From NCBI GenBank assembly GCA_049841135.1, contig JASGHK010000001.1, positions 1,116,001 to 1,180,000 on the forward strand: DNA of 64,000 nucleotides. The letters are read 5' to 3'. This document shows positions 26,163 to 34,752 of this stretch, piece by piece. Each line of letters opens with the position of its first letter. Positions within the stretch are counted from its first letter, which is position 1. The stretch is from JACRCT01 sp049841135. Its GTDB lineage: Bacteria; Myxococcota; Myxococcia; Myxococcales; UBA5297. The notes under the pieces were generated by a model, which worked only from the letters and a program-made list of their open reading frames with translations, was not told the DNA's origin and made no database searches. Both the position numbers and the translations under genes were made by a program.

Positions 26163-26470
26163 CCTCACCCCCTGACCCCCTCTCCGGCTTCGCGGAGAGG
26201 GAACTCGACCCGAGGCCCTGAGGCGATCTGCGGCGCGCCGTCGGCGCAGCCGGCCTCCTCGCCGGCGAACCCTGAGATCTCTCCGGTCGGTGGCTGCTCG
26301 AAGGCGGGGCTTGGGCGATTCTCTTGTAGATCCGGTCGAGGGAAGCCGAAGTCGCGGGCCAGTGATCGCGGGAAGACAGAAGACCAAGTCCACGAAGTCG
26401 GAGAGGACCTCGGGGCCGCGCGCCGGGTTCCCCCTCTCCGCGAAGCCGGAGAGGGGGTCAGGGGGTGAGG
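26163..26470. mobile_element. 308-bp MITE-like element with perfect 38-bp terminal inverted repeats
   Basis: The first 38 bases (26163-26200, starting CCTCACCCCCTGACC) are the exact reverse complement of the last 38 (26433-26470, ending GGGGGTGAGG). Each end also contains its own hairpin (CTCTCCG/CGGAGAG). The interior has no open frame of note. The size, perfect ends and absence of a gene fit a non-autonomous transposable element. It also fills the gap between two convergent sigma-54 regulator genes and could serve as a double terminator. No obvious target-site duplication was identified. Confidence 0.65.
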
Positions 26471-26478
26471 CCCGCCCG

Positions 26479-28009
26479 TCACGGCTGCGACATCAGCTGC
26501 CGCGGGTCGACAATCCCGCACTCCTTGATCTTGTAGAGCAGCGCCTTGTAGCTGATCTTCAGCCGCGCCGCGGCCTTGCGCTTGTTCCAGGCCGTCTTGG
26601 TCAGCATCGCCAGGATGGCCTCGCGCTCGGCGAGCATCGCCGCGTGCCGCGACACGTCCTTGAGCGACACGTCCTCACCCGGCAGCGGCAGGTTCGGCGG
26701 CGGCGGCGCCGGCTGGCTGGGCACCACGTTCGGTCCCGTCACCCCGCCCCGCCGCGCCTTCAGGTCGCGCATCACGCCTTCCGGGTCGCGCAGCACCACC
26801 AGCCGGCGCACCAGGTTCTCCAGCTCGCGCACGTTGCCCGGGAAGTCGTAGGCCAGGATCTCGCGCAGCACGTCCGCGGGCAGCGGGTCCTCGGCCATGG
26901 CGTACTTGCGGCGGTACTTCTTCACGAAGTAGTCGAAGATGGGTGGGATGTCCTCGCGCCGCTCGCGCAGCGGGGGGATCTCGATGGTGACCACGTTGAG
27001 CCGGTAGAAGAGGTCCTCGCGGAAGTTGCCCGCGGCAATCTCCGCGGCCAGGTCGCGGTTGGTGGCACACACCACGCGGGCGTCCACCTTCACGCTCTTC
27101 TTGCCGCCCACCCGGAAGAACTCCTCGTCCTGCAGGACCTGCAAGAGCTTCGCTTGCAGCCGGATGGCCATCTCGCCGATCTCGTCCAGGAAGATCGTCC
27201 CGTGGTGCGCCAGCTCGAACTTGCCCGGCTTCTCCGCGGTGGCCCCGGTGAACGCGCCCTTCTCGTGGCCGAACAGCTCGCTCTCCAGGAAGCTCCGAGG
27301 GCAGCGCCGCGCAGTTGATCTTCAGGAACGGCTTGGCCCGCCGCCTCGACCGGGTGTGGATCTCGCGGGAGATGACCTCCTTGCCCACCCCGCTCTCGCC
27401 CAACAGCAACACCGGCACGTCGGTGTCGGCGATGCGCTCCACCAGCGCCTTGACCCGCCGCATCGCCGCCGAGTGCGCGATGAACGCCCGCTCGTCGGCC
27501 GGCTCGTCCTCGGCCAGCCCCGGCAGCTCCTCGTCGCCCGTGCCCGCCGGGATCGCGACCGCGACCGCAGCCGCCGCGGCCATCGCCTGCTCGGGCGAAG
27601 GCACCACCAGGCCGAGCGCCCGCGCCGCGGACGAGAGCAGGTCGGCGACCTCGATGGGCTTGGTCAGGTAGTCGCTCGCGCCCAGCCGCATGGCCTTGAC
27701 CACGTCCTCGGCCGCGCCCAGCGCCGAGAGCACCACCACCGGCGCCTGCCCCCCCTGCTCGCGGTAGCGGCGCAGGACCTCCAGACCGTCGATCCCCGGC
27801 ATGCGCACGTCGAGCAGCACCAGGTCGAAGGCGTTGCCGGCGAGCATCTGCAGCGCCTCGGCCCCGCCGGGAGCCACTCGGACCTGGTACCCCTCACCGC
27901 CCAGCACGTCGCGCTGGAACTCGCGCGAAGACTCGTCGTCGTCGACGACCAGCACTGCGAGATTGCGGTCCACGAGCTCCCCCGGGTGCGGGTCCCCGGC
28001 CAGGTGCAT
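26479..28009 (-). CDS. NtrC-family sigma-54-dependent response regulator (one frame break)
   Basis: The restored protein has 509 residues. The receiver domain spans residues ~14-130: VVDDDESS (acidic pocket), LLDVRMPG (phospho-acceptor Asp) and YLTKPI (Lys). A flexible Ala-rich linker follows. The AAA+ core spans ~185-415, with GESGVGKE (Walker A), GHEKGAFTGA (sigma-54 loop, intact), GTIFLDEIGEM (Walker B) and FPGNVRELENLVRR. The C-terminal WNKRKAAARLKISYKALLYKIKECGI is the DNA-binding helix-turn-helix. The frame is broken at GAAGCTC (27289-27295); removing one base restores LPSELLESELFGH. It starts at ATG 28009. No histidine kinase is adjacent, so it is an orphan regulator here. Confidence 0.88.
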
Positions 28010-28142
28010 TCCCCCGCCCGCAGACGCGCTTTGGGAACGAACGTGCCTACTCGTTCCCCTCGCGGCAACCCGAGCGTCCTTGCTCCCGCCCAACTTGGAG
28101 GCGGCTTTCTCCCTCCCGCGGAAGCGCGCTTCCCGCTTGGGC

Positions 28143-28379
28143 TCAGGGCCGGAGGAAGTGGAGCAACGGCAGGCGCTGCATGAGGAACGCCGCGGTGCTC
28201 TCCCCCGCTTTCTTGCCCGCCGGGTTGAGCAGGCTCAGCGGAAGGGGTGCGCTGCGGCCGGTCGCCCGCTGCCAGGCCGCGGTGATGGCTTGACGGGTGA
28301 CGTAGGCCACCACGGCCGCCGCGGTCGCCGACAGCATCGTGAAGAGGAACCGGTCCTTGAAGGTGTCTTCCGTGGTCAT
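28143..28379 (-). CDS. Small membrane protein (DUF4235-like?)
   Basis: A 78-residue protein starting MTTEDTFKDRFLF. It has one hydrophobic helix (MLSATAAAVVAYVTRQAITAAW) followed by a short polar tail with RATGRSAPLPLSLLNPAGKKAGES. The layout resembles small DUF4235-type membrane proteins, but the match is weak. No clear ribosome binding site precedes ATG 28379. The longer open frame upstream is only the 145-bp repeat and should not be counted. Confidence 0.5.
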   Translation of the reverse strand: MTTEDTFKDRFLFTMLSATAAAVVAYVTRQAITAAWQRATGRSAPLPLSLLNPAGKKAGESTAAFLMQRLPLLHFLRP

Positions 28380-28440
28380 GGGGGGAAGGTAGAGACACGC
28401 CTCCCGCGGGACTGGGTCGCTCAGCATAGCGGCGGGTCGG

Positions 28441-28870
28441 GCGTGTAGTACCCGGCCTCTGTGCCGGGAGCATCTCTGCAATCCGTGGGTTCTGAGGCGC
28501 GCTGACGGCACCGCGCGCCACGGATGCACAGGTCGTGAGGGTGCCCCCGGCACGGAGGCCGGGTACTACACACGAACCGTCAGCGGCGTGTAGTACCCGG
28601 CCTCTGTGCCGGGAGCATCTCTGCAATCCGTGGGTTCTGAGGCGCGCTGACGGCACCGCGCGCCACGGATGCACAGGTCGTGAGGGTGCCCCCGGCACGG
28701 AGGCCGGGTACTACACACGAACCGTCAGCGGCGTGTAGTACCCGGCCTCTGTGCCGGGAGCATCTCTGCAATCCGTGGGTTCTGAGGCGCGCCGACGGCA
28801 CCGCGCGCCAGATGCACAGGTCGTGAGGGTGCCCCCGGCACGGAGGCGCACGGAGGCCGGGTACTACACA
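28441..28870. repeat. Three tandem copies of a 145-bp palindromic extragenic repeat
   Basis: Units start at 28441, 28586 and 28731, an exact 145-base period; the third has small indels. Each unit begins GTGTAGTACCCGGCCTC and ends with its complement GAGGCCGGGTACTACAC, so every unit can fold into a long hairpin of about 26 paired bases per end. The centre includes TTCTGAGGCGCGCTGACGG. No spacer variation, leader or cas gene is present, so this is not a CRISPR array. Confidence 0.85.
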
Positions 28871-28875
28871 GTGGT

Positions 28876-29547
28876 TCAGCGCTGGGCCGGCAGCGCGAGG
28901 CCGGAGTGAGCGCGGGCCAGCTCGGGCACCGTCGCCAGGAAGCGCAGCGCTTCGTCGGCGATGCCCTCGGCGACGTCGGTCAGCTCGTGGCCCGACTCGA
29001 GCATCACCAGCCGGGCGCTGGGGTTCATCGCCACCCAGCGCTGCACGCGCTCCGGCGGCACCACGTCGTCACGGTTGCCTTGGAAGACGAGCGCCGGGCA
29101 GCTCACCCTCGGCCACGGCTCGTGCCGGGCGGCATCCACCATCAGGTCGTAGCGCAGGGGCACCTTGCGGCCTTGCGCGACGTGGTCCACCTCGGTGAGG
29201 CCATCGCGCCGCCACCGCTCCAGATCCGTCTGGCCCACCTTCTCTTCCCAGCGCCGGCAGAAGTCAACGGCCGGCGCCATGAGCACCAACGCGTCGACCG
29301 GATGAGCCGAGGCATGCAGGGCCGCGAGGTAGCCGCCCATGGACGAGCCGATGACCGCCAGGGGCCGCGCGCCGCGCGAGAGCCGCTCGACGAGCGCGAG
29401 CTGGCGCGTGAGCGTCAAGTGCTCGAAGTCGCCCTCGTCCATCGCCGGGACCAGGAGTTCCTCCCCGCTCTCGGCGAGCCGGGCGTGGAAAACCCGGGCC
29501 TTGAAGGACCCGGGCGAGGAGGCGAAGCCGTGCAGGTAGAGGAGCAT
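28876..29547 (-). CDS. Alpha/beta-hydrolase, YqiA-like esterase
   Basis: A 223-residue cytoplasmic protein with the compact YqiA/UPF0227 layout. It starts MLLYLHGFASSPGS (oxyanion-hole HGF). GSSMGG (nucleophile S69), QGNRDDVVPP (acid) and ESGHELTD (His) complete the triad. Related proteins are small carboxylesterases of unknown physiological substrate. It is followed by the triple palindromic repeat and preceded by the YtxH-like gene. Confidence 0.82.
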   Translation of the reverse strand: MLLYLHGFASSPGSFKARVFHARLAESGEELLVPAMDEGDFEHLTLTRQLALVERLSRGARPLAVIGSSMGGYLAALHASAHPVDALVLMAPAVDFCRRWEEKVGQTDLERWRRDGLTEVDHVAQGRKVPLRYDLMVDAARHEPWPRVSCPALVFQGNRDDVVPPERVQRWVAMNPSARLVMLESGHELTDVAEGIADEALRFLATVPELARAHSGLALPAQR

Positions 29548-29595
29548 GCAGGCCTGGCATCATAGCCGCCGGCTCCCCTCCTGCACGGCCGTCGA

Positions 29596-29913
29596 TCACG
29601 CGCTCGGCACGCCCGTGGGCGTCGTCGCCCGCGCCCGGTCCACCACTCCGCGCACGCCCTGCTCCTTGAAGGTCGAGCGCACCTCGGAGCCCGGCATGGG
29701 GGCGAAGATGACGCCCAGCGCGCTGCCGATCAGCACGCCCAGGGCGAAGAAGCCGATGCCGCCGAAGATGCTCGCCGCGGTGTTCGAGCCGCGCCGCTCC
29801 AGCCCCAGCCGATCGAGCATCGACTGCTGGAAGTCGCCGGCCCAGTCGCGATCCTTCAGGTACTTGTAGGCCGAGTAGGCCCCCGCCCCCTTGAGCGCTC
29901 CACTGATGTCCAT
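29596..29913 (-). CDS. YtxH-like small membrane protein
   Basis: A 105-residue protein starting MDISGALKGAGAYSAYKYLKDRD. One glycine-rich transmembrane helix (IFGGIGFFALGVLIGSALGVIFAPMPGSEVR) is followed by a basic helix, the pattern of YtxH-domain proteins, which are often stress-related envelope proteins of unknown mechanism. It is convergent with nothing; the hairpin at 29981-30013 separates it from the upstream gene. Confidence 0.65.
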   Translation of the reverse strand: MDISGALKGAGAYSAYKYLKDRDWAGDFQQSMLDRLGLERRGSNTAASIFGGIGFFALGVLIGSALGVIFAPMPGSEVRSTFKEQGVRGVVDRARATTPTGVPSA

Positions 29914-29980
29914 GTCCCCTCCCCTCGTGCCCCAAAGCTAGCCCCTCGGCCTGCGCGAGGGAGGACCCGAAAACGACGAC

Positions 29981-30013
29981 GGCCGCCACGCCCGGATCGC
30001 GGGCGGACGGCCA
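29981..30013 (-). terminator. Hairpin terminator after the small basic protein gene
   Basis: GGCCGCCACGCCCG (from 29981) can pair with CGGGCGGACGGCC (ending about 30012) with one mismatch or bulge. It lies downstream of the 43-residue basic protein gene on the minus strand. Confidence 0.5.
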
Positions 30014-30045
30014 TCGCCTTGGTACGTCGTGCGGGTGCGCCGCGA

Positions 30046-30177
30046 CTAGCGGGCGCGCATGCCGCGCTTGACCGACTTCTGGTGACGAACGCGCTTGCGC
30101 TTGGCGGCGACGCGCTTGACCTTCGCGCGGTTCTTGACGGTCCTCTTGGTGCGGTTGCCCTTCTTCGCTGCGGCCAT
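30046..30177 (-). CDS. 43-residue highly basic protein (histone-H1-like composition)
   Basis: The reading frame runs from ATG 30177 to TAG at 30046-30048 and encodes 43 residues, beginning MAAAKKGNRTKRTVKN and ending SVKRGMRAR. About 20 residues are Lys or Arg and there is no acidic residue. AAGGAG lies 6 bases before the ATG, an excellent ribosome binding site, and a hairpin follows the stop, so it looks like a real gene despite its size. The composition resembles bacterial H1-like tails or a small ribosome-associated protein; nucleic-acid binding is inferred. It is too short to match a family by eye. Confidence 0.7.
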   Translation of the reverse strand: MAAAKKGNRTKRTVKNRAKVKRVAAKRKRVRHQKSVKRGMRAR

Positions 30178-30292
30178 GTTCTTCTCCTTCTCGTTCTTCG
30201 TTTGCGGGTTTCAGGTTCTTCCCCGCTCCTTGGCAGGAGCGCGGCGCGCGCCATTCTAGCGGCGGATTGGCCGCTGACCAGCCTCTCGTGCG

Positions 30293-30706
30293 TCAGGGCG
30301 CGCCGGCGGTGGGGACCGACTGCTTGCCGATGAGGTTCTCGAGCAGGGCCCGGTGCTCGTCGGTCAGGTGCTGGAAACGGATGCCGACGGCCTTGCCCGG
30401 GCGCGCCCAGGCGACGATGCCCACGACGTCGATGACCTCGGTGGGGCCGAGCTCGATCTTGAGCATCAGCTCGGTGCCCTTCTCGTAGGAGTGCTTGGTG
30501 AGCAGGCACAGGCCGCCCAGGCCGACGTTCAAGGTGCTGGCACGCACGGCGCTGGCCAGCTCCTGGGGCGTGGAGAAGCGCACCCCCAGGCGAAGGGGGT
30601 GGCGCGGGGTCATGCGCCGCTCGGACCCGGGGGGCTTGGCGTCGGGGCCCTCGCCGAGCTCGACTTCGAAGTCGTCGCTGCCGCTGGTGGCCATGGTGGC
30701 GCGCAT
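30293..30706 (-). CDS. PilZ-domain protein
   Basis: A ~137-residue protein with one PilZ domain. RRMTPRHPLRLGVRF holds the RxxxR-type c-di-GMP contact (arginine at RRMTPRH), and TLNVGLGGLCLLT is the second loop in place of (D/N)xSxxG. The strand GIVAWARPGKAVGIRFQHL closes the barrel. It likely binds c-di-GMP and affects motility or the surface, as usual for single PilZ proteins in myxobacteria. The start is uncertain: MRATM at 30706 or MATSGS at 30694; the frame also extends upstream to 30754, without better support. Confidence 0.78.
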   Translation of the reverse strand: MRATMATSGSDDFEVELGEGPDAKPPGSERRMTPRHPLRLGVRFSTPQELASAVRASTLNVGLGGLCLLTKHSYEKGTELMLKIELGPTEVIDVVGIVAWARPGKAVGIRFQHLTDEHRALLENLIGKQSVPTAGAP

Positions 30707-30788
30707 CTTAGCAGAGGCCTCCGGCGGCATTGGCCAGCTTTCTTGGCGAGCCACGGTCGGGCACGCGTGCTAGACGCTTGCTCCCGCG

Positions 30789-31653
30789 ATGGCCCGCCGA
30801 ACCGCCAAGACCGCTGCCCCCAAGCCCGCGAAGAGCGCCACCGCCTCGCGGCCCGCCGTCCCTGCTGCGCGGCCCTCGCTGCTGCGGCGCGTCCTCTGGG
30901 TGCTGGCGTTCGTGGCGCTCGCCGCCTTCGTGGCCTGGCAGTTCGCGATGCTGCCCTCGCCCGCGCAGCTCGCCCAGCTCAAGAGCGCGCAGGTGCGCGA
31001 CACCGCGGTGATGCGCCAGCGCGTCGAGGAAGCGGCAGCCAGCGGCAAGAAGCTCAAGCCGCGCCAGCAGTGGGTGGAGCCTCGAGCAAATCTCCAAGCC
31101 GGCGATCACCGCGGTGCTCACCAGCGAGGACGCGCGCTTCTTCGCCCACGGCGCCCTGGACCTCAAGGAGATGAGCGAGGCCATCCAGGACCGGATCGAG
31201 GAGGGCCGGCCGCTGCGCGGGGCCTCGACGCTGACGCAGCAGGTGGCCAAGAACCTGTACTTCGGCAACGACCGCAGCTTCCTGCGCAAGGCCAAGGAGG
31301 CCTACGTCGCGTACCGCATGGAGGAGGCGCTCTCCAAGCGGCGAATCCTGCGGCTGTACCTGAACGTGGCCGAGTGGGGCCCGGGCGGCGTCTTCGGCAT
31401 CGAGGCGGCGGCGCAGGCGCACCTCAAGAAGCACGCCTCGGAGCTGACCCTGGCCGAAGGCGCCGCGCTGGCGGCGATGCTGCCCAACCCGCTGCGCTTC
31501 ACGCCGCAAGCGCCCAAGGTCCTGCGCAGGCGCGCCAGCCACGTGCTGGACCGCTGCCTGGAGGACCACGTCGCCAGCGCCGAAGAGGTGGCGTCCGCCA
31601 AGGCCGAGCTCGACCGCTGGCTGGGCACGGAAGAGGTCGCCGCCGAGGACTGA
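30789..31653 (+). CDS. mtgA: Monofunctional peptidoglycan transglycosylase MtgA (one frame break)
   Basis: MtgA polymerises glycan strands from lipid II at the inner membrane. The restored protein has 287 residues: a Lys/Ala/Pro-rich N-terminus, one transmembrane helix (VLWVLAFVALAAFVAWQF), then the GT51 domain. TSEDARFFAHGALD holds the catalytic glutamate, RGASTLTQQVAKNLYF is the conserved second motif, and RRILRLYLNVAEWGPGGVFGIEAAA completes it. The frame is broken at GAGCCTC (31077-31083); dropping one C gives VELEQISKPAITAVLTSED, as expected. It is divergent from the PilZ gene. Confidence 0.88.
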
Positions 31654-31718
31654 AGCATCCGCCCACATCCACCGCGTCCGCGACGTCCACTGCGTCCACC
31701 ACGTCCAGAAGCTGAGCG

Positions 31719-32822
31719 TCAGTCAGTGGTGGACGGAGTCGACGGTGTGGACTCCGTGGACGCAGGTGTCGGAGGCGCCGGAAGTGGAGGCGGCGCAGCG
31801 TTCCCCAGAACGACGTCCCGCTCGCCCAGGAGCTGCCCTGAGGCCGTCTCCACGCGGCAGCTCCAGGTCCCGGGCGACAGGTGCTTCTTGACCGACCAGG
31901 TGTGGAACCCGGACACCGCCCCGCCCTCGACGGTGAGCGCGATGCGGTCGGTGGCCGCGCCGTCCTTCGCCCAGACGTGGAAGAGCGCGTCGTGCAAGCC
32001 GCGCGGCGCCCAGACGGCCGTGGCGCACACCAGCTGCGGCGGCACCGAGGCCAATGCCTGCGCCGGGTCTGCGACGTCGTAGCCCGCCCGCACCGTCCCG
32101 AGGCTCGCCTTGACCAGCCGCAGCGGCGCCGGCGGCACGAGCCGGGTCCCGCCCAGCGCCAGCACCCCCGGGACCAGCGCCGCCGCGAGCGCCGCCGACA
32201 GCGCGCGCCGCCTGCGCTCGCCCTGCGCCATCGCGGCGACCGTCGCCGGGATCGCCACCGCGGTCAGCGCCGCCGACACCCACAAGCTCACCCGGTTCGA
32301 GGCGCCCAGCACCGGGAGCACGACGTTGAGCGCCGCGAAGCTCGCACAGGCCTGCATCGCCAGCGCCGTCCCGGGCCGCGCCAAGAGCCGCGTGAACCAC
32401 GGGTCCCACAGCGTGAGCAGCGCCGCCGCCGAGAGCCCCGCCAGGAAGAGCAGGTGCGCCGGGTGCCAGGGCGTCGCCCGCGCGTAGAACGGCAGCGCGA
32501 AGAAGAGCGAGAGCTGGATGGCGTACTGGCTGGCGAAGAGCGAGCCGAACCGCGCGGTCCGCAGCGCGAGCCGGTGCCGCTGCGGCAGGTGCTCGTCCTT
32601 GGCCCGGTGCACCTGCGCGAGCGCGATGAGCAGCGCCCAGCCGAGCACGGCGGCCGCGGCGATGAACCCGGCGCGCTCCGGGCTGCGGTCCATCAGCAGC
32701 GCGCTGGCGAGGCCCAGCGCCAGCGAGCTCCAGGGCATCAGCTTGCGGGCGAGCGCCAGGCGGCGGTCCCAGGGCGAGGGCGGAGACGAGGAGGGCGCGG
32801 GCTGCTTCGTCGAGTCGTTCAC
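31719..32822 (-). CDS. Membrane protein with DUF5924-like and DUF2914-like domains
   Basis: A 367-residue protein. Residues ~30-225 contain about six hydrophobic helices (e.g. AGFIAAAAVLGWALLIALAQV, YAIQLSLFFALPFYA, HPAHLLFLAGLSAAALLTLWD). From ~245 to 350 there is a soluble beta-rich domain (LVCATAVWAPRGLHDALFHVWAKDGAATDRIALTVEGG, then GTWSCRVETASGQLLGERDVVLG) matching DUF2914, a domain of exported or periplasmic modules. The C-terminus is a Pro/Ser/Thr tail (PPTPASTESTPSTPSTTD) encoded by a GTGGAC-like simple repeat that also appears at 49.2 kb. The family is known from genomes only; I assign no function. Confidence 0.6.
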   Translation of the reverse strand: MNDSTKQPAPSSSPPSPWDRRLALARKLMPWSSLALGLASALLMDRSPERAGFIAAAAVLGWALLIALAQVHRAKDEHLPQRHRLALRTARFGSLFASQYAIQLSLFFALPFYARATPWHPAHLLFLAGLSAAALLTLWDPWFTRLLARPGTALAMQACASFAALNVVLPVLGASNRVSLWVSAALTAVAIPATVAAMAQGERRRRALSAALAAALVPGVLALGGTRLVPPAPLRLVKASLGTVRAGYDVADPAQALASVPPQLVCATAVWAPRGLHDALFHVWAKDGAATDRIALTVEGGAVSGFHTWSVKKHLSPGTWSCRVETASGQLLGERDVVLGNAAPPPLPAPPTPASTESTPSTPSTTD

Positions 32823-32923
32823 GGCGCGCGGCAGACTACATCAGGAAGGCGTCCTGCTAGGATGCGCCCGCTCATCGCGCCGGATCGTCACGGGCCGGCG
32901 ACCACACCACGACAGGCGGGGAC

Positions 32924-34553
32924 ATGTTCGAGGGCCTCTTCCGGACCAAGTCGCTGGAGCAGCTCAGGGCGAGCGCCGAGGATCCGGCCCACCAGCTCAA
33001 GAAGAACCTCACCGCCTTCGACCTGACGATGTTCGGCATCGGGGCCATCATCGGCGCCGGCATCTTCTCGACCATCGGCACCGCAGCGGCCGGCAACCTG
33101 GTCGACGGCCGGCCCGGCGCGGGCCCGGCGCTCATCCTGAGCTTCGTGCTGACCGCGCTCGCCTGCCTGTTCACGGCCCTGTGCTACGCCGAGTTCTCCT
33201 CGATGATCCCCGTCTCGGGCTCGGCCTACACCTACGCCTACGCCACGCTCGGCGAGCTGATGGCGTGGATCATCGGCTGGGACCTGGTGCTGGAGTACGC
33301 GGTCTCCAACGTCGCGGTGGCCATCAGCTGGGGCGACTACGCGCGCAGCTTCCTGGACTCGGTCGGCCTGCACATCCCCGCCTGGCTGGCCATCGACCCG
33401 CGGACCGCGCTCACCGTGTCCGAGGACGGCCTGAAGCTCCTGACGCTGGGAGGCCAGCCAGGCTTCGGCGCGAAGCTGGACCTGCTGGCCCAGGCTCACC
33501 AGGGCGTGCTCGACGGTGCGGCCGTCTTCGCCAACTGGGCCTCGCTCAAGGACGCGCCGCTCGTCGCCGGCTTCCCGCTGTGCGTCAACCTGCTCGCGGT
33601 GGTCATCACCACCGCCATCACCGCGCTCTGCTACTGGGGCATCAAGGAGAGGCTCGCGGGTCAACTCGGTGATGGTCGTCCTCAAGATGGTGGTGCTGCT
33701 GGGCGTCATCGCCATCGGCGCGGGCTACGTGACCACCGAGAACTGGCACCCCTTCTCGCCCAACGGCTTCAAGGGCGTCCAGGCGGGCGCGGCGATCATC
33801 TTCTTCGCCTTCATCGGGTTCGACGCCGTCTCCACCACCGCCCAGGAGTGCCGCGACCCCGGCCGGGACCTGCCGCGCGGCATCCTCTGGTCGCTGGCCA
33901 TCTGCACCGTGGTCTACATCGCGGTGACGGCGGTGGTGACCGGCATGGCGAACTATGTCGAACTGGGCGGCAAGGCCGACCCCTTGGCCTACGTCTTCGA
34001 GAAGCACCACCTCAAGGGGCTCGCGGGCGTCATCTCCGTCGGCGCGATCATCGCCACCGCCGCCTGCCTGCTCGTCTACCAGCTCGGCCAGCCGCGCATC
34101 CTGATGGCGATGAGCAACGACGGCTTGCTCGGCAAGTGGTTCGGCAAGGTCCACCCCCGGCACGGCACGCCCGGCAACGCGACCATCCTCACGGGCTTCG
34201 TGGTGGCGCTGCCGGCCGCGCTGATGAACATCGGCGAGGTGGTGGAGCTGTCGAACATCGGCACCCTGTTCGCGTTCGCCATCGTCTGCGCTGGCGTGAT
34301 CATCCTGCGGGTGCGCCGGCCGGAGGCGGAGCGCAAGTTCAAGATGCCCATGCCCTTCGTCATCGCGCCGCTGGGCATCGTCTCCTGCGTCTGGCTGGCG
34401 ATGGGGCTGCCGGTGGTCACCTTCTGGCGCTTCCTCATCTGGCTGGCCATCGGCCTGGTCGTGTACGCGCTGTTTGGAGCCAAGAACAGCCTGGTGCGGG
34501 CTGCGGCGAGTGGGCCGAAGAACGGCCCCAGCGCGCCTCCCGCCGGCGGATGA
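32924..34553 (+). CDS. APC-family amino-acid permease (one frame break)
   Basis: The restored protein has 542 residues and about 12-14 membrane helices. TMFGIGAIIGAGIFSTIGTAA is the first helix signature of cationic-amino-acid-transporter-like permeases; GSAYTYAYATLGELMAWIIGWDLVLEYAV and FFAFIGFDAVSTTAQECRDPGRDLPRGI are further hallmarks. A ~55-residue soluble insertion lies around residues 155-205. The frame is broken at GAGGCTC (33649-33655); dropping one G reads IKESSRVNSVMVVLKMVVL without a gap. The substrate is probably an amino acid taken up with protons; which one is unknown. Confidence 0.85.
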
Positions 34554-34575
34554 CGAAAGCCGTTGTCGCGAAGCG

Positions 34576-34638
34576 TGGGACGTATAGGACGAATAGGACC
34601 TATACGACCCATAGGTCGCATGAGTCCCCTACGTCCCA
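34576..34638 (+). repeat. Nested inverted repeat after the permease gene
   Basis: Outer arms TGGGACGTA (34576-34584) and TACGTCCCA (34630-34638) enclose a perfect inner hairpin, GACCTAT / ATAGGTC around ACGACCC (34597-34617). It is AT-richer than its surroundings. It could be the permease terminator or a small extragenic repeat. Confidence 0.55.
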
Positions 34639-34752
34639 GGCCCCAGGTCCGCGCCTCACGAGTCAGTGGAGGACCGCGAAGCGCAGTGCCAGCGCGTCGG
34701 CTTCACAGGCTGCGACCGCGAGGCGCCACGACTCGGGAGCGACTGAAGAAGG

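Noticed and set aside
28143..28553. Longer start for the small membrane protein and the 344-codon minus-strand frame covering 27664-28698
   Set aside because: Both are translations of the 145-bp palindromic repeat. No ribosome binding site or domain supports them.
28441..28870. CRISPR array
   Set aside because: The units are 145 bp, contiguous and without unique spacers, and no cas gene is nearby.
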